DNA of 63,275 nucleotides from an uncultured Lachnospiraceae bacterium (GTDB lineage Bacteria; Bacillota; Clostridia; Lachnospirales; Lachnospiraceae): NCBI GenBank assembly GCA_947626775.1, contig CANQTL010000017.1, positions 1-63,275 on the forward strand, read 5' to 3'. Below the pieces are notes generated by a model. The model saw nothing but the letters and a program-made list of their open reading frames with translations. It searched no databases and had not been told where the DNA came from. Shown here piece by piece: positions 53,314 to 61,856 of this stretch (the stretch's first letter is position 1; every line of letters starts with the position of its first letter). The translations under genes and the position numbers were made by a program.

Positions 53314-54414
53314 CTACTGCACCGCCTGATCCGCCGGCGCAGCTGCCGTTGCCACACCGTTTTTGTTGACTTCGTACACGACGTTGTCAACCGTTACCGT
53401 AGTATTTTTCTGCAAAGCACCCGTTTCATCATAGTAATAAGTATTGCCGTCCGGTCTTGTCACCAGTCCTGTCTGCATGACCGCATTCTCGTCGAACCAG
53501 TACTCTTCTCCCTGAATCGTCACGTCCTCGCGAAGCGCGTGCCCGTCCTTGGTCGCCAGGAAGTATCTTCCCGTCTCGTCGTCAAACCAGCAGCCTTTCT
53601 GCACGAAACCGTTCTCATCCAGATGGTATTTTCTGTCCTCCCAGCTCACCCAGCAGCTGCGCTGCATTCTGTAATTCGCGTAGAAAACCTTCTGGTCGCC
53701 GCGGTCCGCAAACCCGTCCGCGATAATGATGGAGGAATAATCTTTAAACTGATAATCCATATCCACCCTGGTCGGGATCCCCGCAACGCTGCCGTGGGAG
53801 CTGTTCTGCCAGAAGGCCGCGCCGTTATATCCCAGACTGTCCGCATACTGCGCAACCCACTTGTCGTACCCAATGTCCCCGATCTTACTCTGGAACATAT
53901 TCTTGCTGGAATAGACCACCGGATAATAACCGTTCGCCTCGATGATGGAGCAGAACGCGTTGATCAGTTCCTGCAGCTGCGCCTGCGACATATTCTTGTG
54001 GCAGGCGTCCTCCACATCATACACGACCGGATAATTCACCGTGTAATTGCTCATCCACTGCACGAGCTGGTTGGCCTCGTTCCGCGCCTGATCCGCATTG
54101 ACCGCATAGGAGTACAGATATACGCCGGTCTTGAGTCCCGCCGCGCTCGCGCCCTTCATATTCGCGTCGAAATACGGATCCAGCCCCAGATTGGTGCTTC
54201 CCGCCTTGATAAAGACAAAAGAGACGCCGGACGACGGCACCTGTGACCAGTCAATCGCAAGATTATGCTTGGATACGTCGATCCCCCTCGCAATGGCGCT
54301 CTCGGCTCCGACCGCCTGCGCCTGCCTGACCGGCACGAGCGCCAGCACGCCCGCGAGACAGAGCGACGCCGCCCATCTCACCCTGTTTCTTCTCTTCGTA
54401 TTGTCTGTATTCAT
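53314..54414 (-). CDS. secreted GH25 lysozyme with C-terminal repeat domain
   Basis: 366 residues. A signal peptide is visible (WAASLCLAGVLALVPVRQAQA, predicted cut near residue 35). The GH25 domain runs from RGIDVSKHNLAIDWSQV to about residue 230, with acidic residues in GIDVS and VVYDVEDAC. The last 120 residues are choline-binding-like repeats (RKYHLDENGFVQKGCWFDDETGRYF, GNTYYYDETGALQKN). It hydrolyses peptidoglycan outside the cell and heads the GH25 / M23-like / bactofilin operon. Confidence 0.92.
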   Translation of the reverse strand: MNTDNTKRRNRVRWAASLCLAGVLALVPVRQAQAVGAESAIARGIDVSKHNLAIDWSQVPSSGVSFVFIKAGSTNLGLDPYFDANMKGASAAGLKTGVYLYSYAVNADQARNEANQLVQWMSNYTVNYPVVYDVEDACHKNMSQAQLQELINAFCSIIEANGYYPVVYSSKNMFQSKIGDIGYDKWVAQYADSLGYNGAAFWQNSSHGSVAGIPTRVDMDYQFKDYSSIIIADGFADRGDQKVFYANYRMQRSCWVSWEDRKYHLDENGFVQKGCWFDDETGRYFLATKDGHALREDVTIQGEEYWFDENAVMQTGLVTRPDGNTYYYDETGALQKNTTVTVDNVVYEVNKNGVATAAAPADQAVQ

Positions 54415-54604
54415 TGGTATCCCGTTCCGCCAATCCCCGTACCGGCGGCTGTCTTCCTCTCTGTAATTTACTTAAAAATTCCTTTACAATATACCATATT
54501 TCCGCGCCGATGTACAGAGCGAATTGGGAAGTTCGGCCCTCTAAATTCCGAAACAGCTTGCCAAAATATCCCGGTTATGCTATGATGTTAGACGGTTGCA
54601 GAAA

Positions 54605-54687
54605 GCCGGCGTGTCGGAATGGCAGACGAGGCAGACTCAAAATCTGTTGTGGGCAACCACGTATGGGTTCAAGTCCCATCGCCGGCA
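54605..54687 (+). tRNA. tRNA-Leu (anticodon CAA)
   Basis: An 83-nt tRNA with acceptor stem GCCGGCG/CGCCGGC and discriminator A. The anticodon loop is CTCAAAA between CAGA and TCTG, giving CAA (decodes UUG). A long variable arm (GTGGGCAACCAC) marks the class II fold. The T arm is GGGTTCAAGTCCC. CCA is not encoded. It is followed by tandem copies related to its own 3' end. Confidence 0.94.
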
Positions 54688-54706
54688 TTTGAGATAAACA
54701 AAACGG

Positions 54707-54871
54707 TACTTGGGACTTGAACCCGGTTCAACTGTCCCGCCGCCGGCATTTAAGATAAGCAAAAACAATACTTGGGACTTGAACCCGGTTCAACTGTCCC
54801 ATCGCCGGCATTTGAGATAAGCAAAAACAATACTTGGGACTTGAACCCGGTTCAACCGTCCCATCGCCGGC
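54707..54871 (+). repeat. 62-bp tandem repeats derived from the tRNA-Leu 3' end
   Basis: Units begin at 54707, 54769 and 54831 with a period of exactly 62 bp. The third is cut short after GCCGGCA. Each unit has an inverted T-arm word (GGGACTTGAACCC), a direct T-arm-like word (GGTTCAACTGTCCC), the acceptor 3' strand TCGCCGGCA, and a spacer (TTTGAGATAAGCAAAAACAA). The tRNA's own 3' end and flank (54665-54706) match the second part of a unit. The first unit has CCGCCGCCGG in place of CCATCGCCGG. Confidence 0.9.
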
Positions 54872-54876
54872 AGACA

Positions 54877-54914
54877 CAAAATCCGAACTTCTTTAAGAAG
54901 TCCGGATTTTTTCA
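54877..54914. terminator. bidirectional intrinsic terminator
   Basis: Arms AAATCCG-ACTTC and GAAGT-CCGGATTT are followed by TTTTTTC on the plus strand and by TTTTGTG on the minus strand. It can end the tRNA transcript rightward and the lysA transcript leftward. It overlaps the last codons of lysA. Confidence 0.8.
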
Positions 54915-56167
54915 TAGATATCGAAGCAGTCCAATGTTGCGAAGTAATCCGCCGGCGTCTCGGCGCGCCTGATCAGCTGCACGCTGCCGTCCTCACGCAG
55001 AAGAAGCTCGGCCGATTTCAGCTTGCCGTTATAGTTGTAACCCATCGCGTAGCCGTGGGCGCCGGTGTCGTGGATCACGAGGTAGTCCCCCATGTCTATC
55101 CTGGGCAGCATTCTGTCAACTGCAAATTTGTCGTTGTTCTCGCACAGCGACCCCGTCACGTCATACTTGTGGTCGCAGGGCGCATCCTCCTTGCCCAATA
55201 CCGTGATGTGATGATACGCACCATACATGGCCGGGCGCATCAGGTTCACCGCGCAGGCGTCCACGCCGATGTACTCTTTGTGGGTGTGCTTCTCGTGGAT
55301 GGCCTTCGTCACCAGCGCACCGTAAGGGCCTGTCATAAAACGCCCCATCTCCGTGTAGATCGCCACATCTCCCATACCCGCCGGAACCAGTATCTCTTCG
55401 TACACCCTGCGGACGCCCTCGCCGATCGCGCGGATATCGTTGGCAGTCTGCTCCGGTCGGTAGGCGATCCCCACGCCGCCGGACAGATTGATGAACTCCA
55501 GCTGAATACCAAGTTTCTCCTTGATCTGCACCGCCACCTCGAAGAGCTGTCCCGCCAGCTTCGGATAATACTCGTTGGTCACGGTATTGCTCGCCAGAAA
55601 AGCGTGGAGGCCGAAATGTTTCACGCCCTTCTCCTTCAGGATCCGATAGCCCTCGAAGAGCTGTTCGGTCGTAAAGCCGTACTTCGCGTCGCCGGGGTTG
55701 TCCATGATGCCGTTGCTCATCTGGAAGACGCCTCCCGGATTATAGCGGCAGCTCATCGTCTCCGGCAGCGCGCCGAGAATCTTTTCCACAAACGGAATGT
55801 GCGTGATATCATCCAGGTTGATAATGCCTCCCACTTTCGCGCAGTAGGCATAGTCTTCCGCCGGCGTGTCGTTGGACGAGAACATGATATCGCGGCCGTT
55901 GATGCCCAGCGCGTTGCTTAACATCAGCTCCGTCAGGGACGAGCAGTCGCAGCCGATCCCATACTCATGCAGAATCCCGATCAGAAACGGATTCGGACAC
56001 GCCTTCACCGCAAAATATTCTTTAAAGCCTTTATTCCACGAAAACGCCTCCTTCACCGCTCTGGCGTTCTCGCGGATCCCTTTTTCATCATAGATGTGAA
56101 AGGGCGTGGGATAAGTCTTTACGATCTCTTCAATCTGCTCTTTCGTCACAAATGCTTCTTTTTTCAT
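54893..56167 (-). CDS. lysA: diaminopimelate decarboxylase
   Basis: 424 residues, GGAGGAG before the ATG. A fold type III PLP enzyme: the Lys is in EYFAVKACPNP, the glycine loop in LSGGVGIAYRP, the second-subunit Cys in SLCENNDKFA, and the end has HDTGAHGYAMGYNYNG. It converts meso-diaminopimelate to lysine. An arginine or carboxynorspermidine decarboxylase is less likely given the LysA-type CENND motif. The stop overlaps the bidirectional terminator. Confidence 0.88.
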   Translation of the reverse strand: MKKEAFVTKEQIEEIVKTYPTPFHIYDEKGIRENARAVKEAFSWNKGFKEYFAVKACPNPFLIGILHEYGIGCDCSSLTELMLSNALGINGRDIMFSSNDTPAEDYAYCAKVGGIINLDDITHIPFVEKILGALPETMSCRYNPGGVFQMSNGIMDNPGDAKYGFTTEQLFEGYRILKEKGVKHFGLHAFLASNTVTNEYYPKLAGQLFEVAVQIKEKLGIQLEFINLSGGVGIAYRPEQTANDIRAIGEGVRRVYEEILVPAGMGDVAIYTEMGRFMTGPYGALVTKAIHEKHTHKEYIGVDACAVNLMRPAMYGAYHHITVLGKEDAPCDHKYDVTGSLCENNDKFAVDRMLPRIDMGDYLVIHDTGAHGYAMGYNYNGKLKSAELLLREDGSVQLIRRAETPADYFATLDCFDIYEKIRTS

Positions 56168-56193
56168 CCTGTACTCCTCCTGCGGGCCTTTTC

Positions 56194-56871
56194 TTAAATG
56201 TTCTCAATCTGCCAGTCGATCGGCGCGACGCCGTGCGCTTGCAGGAATTCGTTGCACTGGCTGAAATGCCTGCAGCCAAAGAATCCCCGGTAGGCCGACA
56301 GCGGACTCGGGTGCGGCGCCTTTAAGATCAGATGTTTCGGGTTCGTCAGCATCGGAATCTTGCTCTGCGCGGGACGCCCCCACAACAGATAGACGATAGG
56401 CCGGTCCTGCTCGTTCACCGCCTGAATCACGGCGTCCGTGAACTGTTCCCATCCCTTGCCCTGATGGGAGTTCGCCTGATGCGCCCGCACGGTCAGCACG
56501 GTATTTAAGAGCAGCACGCCCTGATCGGCCCATTTCTTCAAATACCCATTGTTGGGGATATAGCAGCCCAGATCATCGTGAAGCTCCTGATAGATATTCT
56601 GTAAAGACGGCGGGATCTCCCGCTGATCCTGCGGTACGGAAAAGCTCATGCCGTGAGCCTGGTGCTCGTTGTGATAGGGATCCTGCCCCAATAAAAGCAC
56701 CTTTACTTCATGTAAAGGCGTAAAGTGAAAGGCGCTGAAAATCTCCTCAGACGGCGGATAAATCACCCGCCTGCTGTACTCGTCCCTCACAAAAGTATAC
56801 AACTCGCGGTAGTATGGTTTATGAAATTCTCCATCCAAAGCGACTGCCCAGTCGTTGCTCAGCATTGCCAT
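56194..56871 (-). CDS. ung: uracil-DNA glycosylase
   Basis: 225 residues, the usual length. The water-activating loop LLGQDPYHNEHQAHG and the DNA-intercalation loop HPSPLSAYRGFFGCRHF are complete. It removes uracil from DNA. GAGGAG is upstream of the ATG. It follows hisF by 90 bp and precedes lysA by 26 bp on the same strand. Confidence 0.97.
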   Translation of the reverse strand: MAMLSNDWAVALDGEFHKPYYRELYTFVRDEYSRRVIYPPSEEIFSAFHFTPLHEVKVLLLGQDPYHNEHQAHGMSFSVPQDQREIPPSLQNIYQELHDDLGCYIPNNGYLKKWADQGVLLLNTVLTVRAHQANSHQGKGWEQFTDAVIQAVNEQDRPIVYLLWGRPAQSKIPMLTNPKHLILKAPHPSPLSAYRGFFGCRHFSQCNEFLQAHGVAPIDWQIENI

Positions 56872-56961
56872 GCTCTTATCTCCTCGTATCTTTCACCCGC
56901 GGGCGGCGAAATCCGTGCGCATCCGCAAAAGTTCATCGTCTGCCCGGCGGCCTGCATAACG

Positions 56962-57723
56962 CTATATTCTGACGGGGATTCCCTGCTCCCGCAGATAGTT
57001 CTTCAAGCTGCCGATCTCCATCTCCTTGAAATGGAACAGAGACGCCGCCAGCGCCGCGTCCGCTTTGCCGACCGTAAATGCCTCATAGAAGTGTTCCATC
57101 GTGCCCGCGCCTCCCGAGGCAATAACAGGAATCGAGACATTCTCCGCAACGGCTCTCGTCAGTTCCAGATCGTACCCCGCCTTTGTGCCGTCCCCGTCCA
57201 TACTGGTGAGCAGGATCTCGCCCGCGCCGAGACTGTCCGCCCGCATAGCCCACTCCACGGCGTCTATCCCCATATCCACACGGCCGCCGTTTTTGTAGAT
57301 GTTCCAGCCGCTGCCGTCCGGACGCCTCTTCGCATCGATTGCGACAACGACGCACTGGCTGCCGAACTTGTCCGCCGCGTCACTGATCAGCCGCGGATTC
57401 ATGATCGCAGCGGAATTGACCGACACCTTGTCTGCGCCTTCCCGCAGAATCGCCTTGAAATCCTCCACCGTGCGGATACCGCCGCCCACCGTGAAGGGAA
57501 TGAATACCCGCTCCGCGACTCTGCGCACCATCTCCACCGCCGTCGCTCTGGCGTCGGAGGAGGCCGTGATATCCAGAAAGACCAGCTCGTCCGCGCCGGA
57601 TCTGTCATAGGCCGCGCCGACCTCTGCGGGATCGCCCGCATCTTTGAAATTGATAAAATTGACTCCCTTGACAACCCGTCCGTTCTTCACATCCAGGCAG
57701 GGAATGATTCTCTTTGTATACAT
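56962..57723 (-). CDS. hisF: imidazole glycerol phosphate synthase subunit HisF
   Basis: 253 residues, a TIM barrel with the two catalytic aspartates in [14 protein letters not shown] and [15 protein letters not shown]. It makes imidazole glycerol phosphate and AICAR using ammonia from HisH, encoded 28 bp upstream. The other his genes are not in the window. Confidence 0.97.
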   Translation of the reverse strand: MYTKRIIPCLDVKNGRVVKGVNFINFKDAGDPAEVGAAYDRSGADELVFLDITASSDARATAVEMVRRVAERVFIPFTVGGGIRTVEDFKAILREGADKVSVNSAAIMNPRLISDAADKFGSQCVVVAIDAKRRPDGSGWNIYKNGGRVDMGIDAVEWAMRADSLGAGEILLTSMDGDGTKAGYDLELTRAVAENVSIPVIASGGAGTMEHFYEAFTVGKADAALAASLFHFKEMEIGSLKNYLREQGIPVRI

Positions 57724-57751
57724 CGTCCCGTGATACTCCCCGCTTGTACAC

Positions 57752-58363
57752 TCAGCCTGCGATGGCCAGAAAATTCCGCAAAATCCTCATACCCACGTCC
57801 GAGCTCTTCTCCGGATGAAACTGACAGGCGAACACATTACCTCTCTCCACGGAGGCATGGATCGACGCCGCGTACTCCGTCACCGCCGTCACAATCTCAG
57901 GTTCCGACGCCTGAAGATAATAGGAATGCACAAAATACACATAGGACTGCTCCGGAACGCCGTCAAACAGTCTTCCTCTGTGCGGATAGCAAAGAGAGTT
58001 CCAGCCGATATGCGGAATCTTGAGTCCGCAGTCATCCGGCAGGCGCACGATCCTGCCCGGCAGGATACCCAGTCCCGGAACCCCCTCGCTCTCCTCGCTA
58101 TATTCAAACAAAAGCTGTAAACCGAGACAGATTCCCAGAAAAGGCGTGCCGCTGTCTGCGACCTCCCTGATCGTATCGACCAGCCCGTACCTGTGCAGTT
58201 TTTCCATGGCGTCGCCGAAAGCGCCGACTCCCGGCAGAATAACATGATCCGCCGCCAGAATATCCTGCCGTTTCCTCGTCACCTGGACCGTTTTGCCGAT
58301 CGCCATGACCGCTTTCTCGACGCTCTTAATATTGCCGGCGTCATAGTCTATCACCGCAACCAT
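57752..58363 (-). CDS. hisH: imidazole glycerol phosphate synthase subunit HisH
   Basis: 203 residues, a class I glutamine amidotransferase. The nucleophile Cys is in [12 protein letters not shown], and the His-Glu pair in CQFHPEKSS. It supplies ammonia to HisF. Its ribosome site (GGAG) overlaps the stop of the acidic repeat protein gene (8-bp gap), so the pair may share a transcript with it. Confidence 0.97.
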   Translation of the reverse strand: MVAVIDYDAGNIKSVEKAVMAIGKTVQVTRKRQDILAADHVILPGVGAFGDAMEKLHRYGLVDTIREVADSGTPFLGICLGLQLLFEYSEESEGVPGLGILPGRIVRLPDDCGLKIPHIGWNSLCYPHRGRLFDGVPEQSYVYFVHSYYLQASEPEIVTAVTEYAASIHASVERGNVFACQFHPEKSSDVGMRILRNFLAIAG

Positions 58364-58371
58364 ATTCGTGT

Positions 58372-60924
58372 CTACTCCGTTTCCGTCCCCTGCAGTCTGT
58401 CGATGATTTCCTCCTCTTCGGGAAGAACGTCCTGTTTTCCCTCCGGCTGTCCCTCCTCGCCGCCAAACGCCTCCCCTGAGACAACCGCCTGAAGCCGCTG
58501 CGAGTAGGTCACGTTGTCGCCGGATGCCAGAATATCCAGCGCGTCCGATTCCGACAAGCCGTACTCATTCGACAGCGCGTCGAGTATCTGTCCGTAGATA
58601 TCGTCGACCTCGCCGCCCACACCGCAGCTGTCGGCCTCGTCGCGGAGCTCCTGATAACGGGTCACGCCTTCCATCAACGCATCCAGCGCCTCCAGAGACA
58701 TATCCATCCTGTTATAATTCTCATAAGAGTCGAGCTTGCGCCGCATCTGCATAACAAGCGTACTCTTGTGAAAAATCGCCTCGTCCTCTTCACTCAGCTT
58801 TTTCCCGTAAAGCAGCTCGTAAACCTGTTCATACTGGCTGTGATCAAACGCGACTCTTGCCTCCTGCTTCTCAAACTGCGGCGGCAGGACTGTCGTGAGA
58901 ATCACGATGCACGCGGCGATCGTCGCACAGAAGAGGAACACGGAAATCACCTTCTTTTTGGACAGCTTCTTCTCCGGCGTTTTAGGCTCTTCCTCGACAG
59001 CTTCCTCTTTCTCCTTCTTTTTCTTCCTTTCTTTCTTAGGCTTCTTGGCTTTCGCTGCATCCTCCTCGTCGCCCTCGCCCTCTTCCGCTCCGGCGGCGGC
59101 CGCTTTCTTCTCCCCCTTCTTCTCCTTTTTCTTCTTCCCCTTCTTCTCCTTTTTCTTCTTCTCTTTCTTATCTTTCTTCTTGGAATTCTTCTGATCCTCG
59201 GCATTCAGCTCTTCCAGAAGCTCCTTATTTTCATCGGAGAGATTGCCGATCACCACGCCGACGTCGCTGGGATCACTCTCCGCCTCGACGCCGCTTTCCT
59301 CATCGTCGTCCTCCTCCAGGAGCAGCGCCATCAACTTCGCAAAGAAACCCTGTTTTCTGGGCTTGCTCTCTTCCGATTCTCCGTCCATGCTCTCCAGAAG
59401 GCTGCTCAGCTCATCCGTCTCTTCGCCGCCCGCCGCCTCATCCGGACCGCCCTTTTTCTTCCTGTCCTTTTTAGCCTGCTTTTCCCGTTTCTTTCTCTCT
59501 TTTTCTTCTTTTTTCTTCTCTTTTCTGGATTTCGGATTCTCGCGCTCGTCCAGCTCTTCCTGCGTGATCTCGCGAATATTTTCCGGCTCGTCTTCCGCCG
59601 CGGGCTCTTCTTCCTCCTCGCCCGCGAAGAAATCAAACTCCCCGCTTTCCTCCTGGCTCTCCGAGATGCCGCCAAGCATCGCCATCATATCGTCGTCCAC
59701 GGAGACGCCCTGATCCGCTTTTTCCAGAAGGTCGTTGATTTCAGACAGATCCTCGCTGCCCTCCATACCCTCCAGCAGCGCAGACAGATCGGCGTCCTCC
59801 TCCCCGTTCTCTTCCAGTGCAAAATGCTCCTCTGCCTCCGGGTCTTCCTCCAGCGCGAAATGCTCTTCCGCCTCCGGGTTCTCCTCCGGCGCGAAATGCT
59901 CTTCCGCCTCCGGGTCTTCCTCCAATGCGAAATGCTCTTCCGCCTCCGGGTCTTCCTCCAATGCAAAATGCTCTTCCGCCTCCGGCTCCTCCTCCGGCGC
60001 GAAATCTTCCTCCGAAGCAGAATCCTCCTCTGCGCCAGACAGCCTGGTATCCGCTTCTTCCAGTCCCAATTCACCCAGACCCAGTTCATCCAGTCCTAAT
60101 TCATCCAGGTTCAATTCCTCCAGTCTCGGATCGCCGGACTTTGCCAGATCGGATGCTGACGTTGATTCCTCAAAAGAAGCTGTCTCCTCCGAAGCAGGCG
60201 CTTCCTCCAGTCCCAATTCTTCTGGGCCCATTTCCTCCAATCCCAATTCATCCAGACCCAGTTCGTCCAGTCCTAACTCATCCAAATTCAGTTCTTCCGA
60301 TCCCGAATCGCCGGACTTTGCCAGATCGGATGCTGACACTGACTCATCAAAAGAAGCTGTCTCCTCCGGGGCGGACGTTTCCTCCAGCCCCAGTTCATCC
60401 AGACCCAGTTCATCCAGTCCTAATTCATCCAGGTTCAATTCTTCCAGTCCCGGATCGCCGGACTCCGCCAGATCGGAAGCTGACGCTGATTCATCAAAAG
60501 AAGCTGCCTCCTCCGAGGCAGGCGCTTCCTCCAGCCCCAGTTCATCCAGACCCAGTTCGTCCAGGGACAATTCATCCAGACTCATGGCGTCGCTGTCCGG
60601 CAAAATCCCATCCTCTACAGCCGTCTCGTCCGACAGCATACCGACCTCTGCCATCGGCTCGCCGGCCTCCATTTCCTCCGCCGGAACAGAGCCGTCTGTC
60701 CCGTCATCCGATTCCGCTGGCGCAGACGTCTCCGACTCTCCTCCCATGGAGGCAAAAAGCGTCTCGATTTCATCCATGCTCATCATTTTATTGGGATCTT
60801 CCGGCACGGGCGCGGGCGAAGGCTCCGCCGTATCCTGCGGCGCGGGCGCCGTCCCGGCTGAGCTGTTTTCTCCTTCCGTCAACGATCTCAAAAGACTATC
60901 CAGATATTCTTCACTTGAACTCAT
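58372..60924 (-). CDS. very acidic repeat protein with one transmembrane helix
   Basis: 850 residues, no family recognised. The N-terminus has SMDEIETLFASM, similar to the EIDALL motif of FliM. Three repeats of 49-59 residues follow, each with LDELGL units and a SASDLA..SGD tail, then five 12-residue repeats (PEAEEHFALEED type). A Lys-rich stretch (KKKEKKGKKKKEKK) precedes one transmembrane helix (about 656-679). The last 170 residues are helical and would be outside if the N-terminus is inside. The repeats suggest a flexible scaffold. It precedes hisH by 8 bp. Confidence 0.75.
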   Translation of the reverse strand: MSSSEEYLDSLLRSLTEGENSSAGTAPAPQDTAEPSPAPVPEDPNKMMSMDEIETLFASMGGESETSAPAESDDGTDGSVPAEEMEAGEPMAEVGMLSDETAVEDGILPDSDAMSLDELSLDELGLDELGLEEAPASEEAASFDESASASDLAESGDPGLEELNLDELGLDELGLDELGLEETSAPEETASFDESVSASDLAKSGDSGSEELNLDELGLDELGLDELGLEEMGPEELGLEEAPASEETASFEESTSASDLAKSGDPRLEELNLDELGLDELGLGELGLEEADTRLSGAEEDSASEEDFAPEEEPEAEEHFALEEDPEAEEHFALEEDPEAEEHFAPEENPEAEEHFALEEDPEAEEHFALEENGEEDADLSALLEGMEGSEDLSEINDLLEKADQGVSVDDDMMAMLGGISESQEESGEFDFFAGEEEEEPAAEDEPENIREITQEELDERENPKSRKEKKKEEKERKKREKQAKKDRKKKGGPDEAAGGEETDELSSLLESMDGESEESKPRKQGFFAKLMALLLEEDDDEESGVEAESDPSDVGVVIGNLSDENKELLEELNAEDQKNSKKKDKKEKKKKEKKGKKKKEKKGEKKAAAAGAEEGEGDEEDAAKAKKPKKERKKKKEKEEAVEEEPKTPEKKLSKKKVISVFLFCATIAACIVILTTVLPPQFEKQEARVAFDHSQYEQVYELLYGKKLSEEDEAIFHKSTLVMQMRRKLDSYENYNRMDMSLEALDALMEGVTRYQELRDEADSCGVGGEVDDIYGQILDALSNEYGLSESDALDILASGDNVTYSQRLQAVVSGEAFGGEEGQPEGKQDVLPEEEEIIDRLQGTETE

Positions 60925-60994
60925 AAGCTCTCTCCACCAAAACTTTTTGTCTCATTTTAGCACATCATGCGCCGATTCACAAACAGATATCTTC

Positions 60995-61792
60995 TTATAT
61001 GACACATCTTTCCAGAAATCCGATCGGATCTTCTCTGACAGAACGCCCTCTGTCGCTGATCTCTCCGCCGATCTGCCAGAGCGAAGCGTGCACGCGGTAC
61101 AGGAACGCCTTCTGATTATACAGCACAATCTTCTCAAAAGGAAAACGTATCACCGTCGGATATTCCATGCCGACTCCTAATTCTAACACACATAGCCTTC
61201 TATTAACAGTCCCCTGCAGCCATTTCGTATATTTGCCCCAACGCTCCAGATATCCTTCCTCGGCATAACGCGTCACACCGAGCTGGTTGAATCTGAGCCC
61301 GGCGCCGCATTTCTCACAGACCGGCTCATGCAGCATATCAAGCGCAAGTTCCCCGCGATAATAGCGAAGCACCGCCTCATAGCTTTCTTCAGGAATGTCC
61401 GTCAGCGTATGGGAGCAGTTCCGGTCGCACTGCATCCTGCGGAAACCGCCGCAGGGCGTCACGATTCTGTCTTCGTCAAGCGCCGTATCATACAGATAGT
61501 CGTCCATACACAGGGAAACGATAAAATAATTTTTCCCGGCGAGCAGACTTTCCAGATTCCGATAAGCGCGCGTCCATCTGTCTTCCCTGACGCGCCGCAA
61601 TACCATCTTCTGCAGAAAAGGCGTGATCCAGATATACTCCCGCGCGCCGCCGATCTCTGCCTCTATCTCACGGTAGCGCGCATCCTCTGTCAGCGCGCTC
61701 CAGTCGTACGAAAACGACTCGCCCAATCCCACAAGGACAAAGTCCGCCTCCCGCACCCGCTCCTGCATCTTACGCAGTTCGTCATCACTCAT
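60995..61792 (-). CDS. degenerate Sir2-like protein
   Basis: 265 residues. The layout follows sirtuins: a start ADFVLVGLGESFSYDWS in place of GAGxSxxSG, KNYFIVSLCMDD where TTNxD is expected, TPCGGFRRMQC at the usual HG site, and two Cys pairs (C122/C126 and C159/C162) forming a zinc module. LELGVGMEYPTVIRFPFE and YRVHASL match the C-terminal NAD-site region. The catalytic His and the NAD-binding Asn are missing, so deacetylase activity is doubtful. It lies 64 bp after cheV, with a weak terminator between. Confidence 0.6.
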   Translation of the reverse strand: MSDDELRKMQERVREADFVLVGLGESFSYDWSALTEDARYREIEAEIGGAREYIWITPFLQKMVLRRVREDRWTRAYRNLESLLAGKNYFIVSLCMDDYLYDTALDEDRIVTPCGGFRRMQCDRNCSHTLTDIPEESYEAVLRYYRGELALDMLHEPVCEKCGAGLRFNQLGVTRYAEEGYLERWGKYTKWLQGTVNRRLCVLELGVGMEYPTVIRFPFEKIVLYNQKAFLYRVHASLWQIGGEISDRGRSVREDPIGFLERCVI

Positions 61793-61808
61793 GATCTGTC
61801 CTCACCGC

Positions 61809-61836
61809 AAAAATGAAGGCCGGGAAAGCCCCGACC
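61809..61836 (-). terminator. weak terminator between cheV and the Sir2-like gene
   Basis: A short GC stem (GGCCGGG against CCCGACC, with an imperfect pair) is followed on the minus strand by TTCATTTTTG. It may allow partial read-through. Confidence 0.45.
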
Positions 61837-61856
61837 CCCATTGCTTTGGTAATATC

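Noticed and set aside
54707..54871. Tandem 62-bp units as a CRISPR array
   Set aside because: The units are contiguous and near-identical with no variable spacers, and they match the tRNA 3' end. No cas gene is present.
54893..56167. Carboxynorspermidine decarboxylase (nspC) for the lysA gene
   Set aside because: The CENND motif, the 424-residue length and the ending fit LysA better, and no polyamine genes are adjacent.
59813..60005. 36-bp repeats as a separate DNA repeat element
   Set aside because: They stay in frame within the acidic protein and are best explained as coding repeats.
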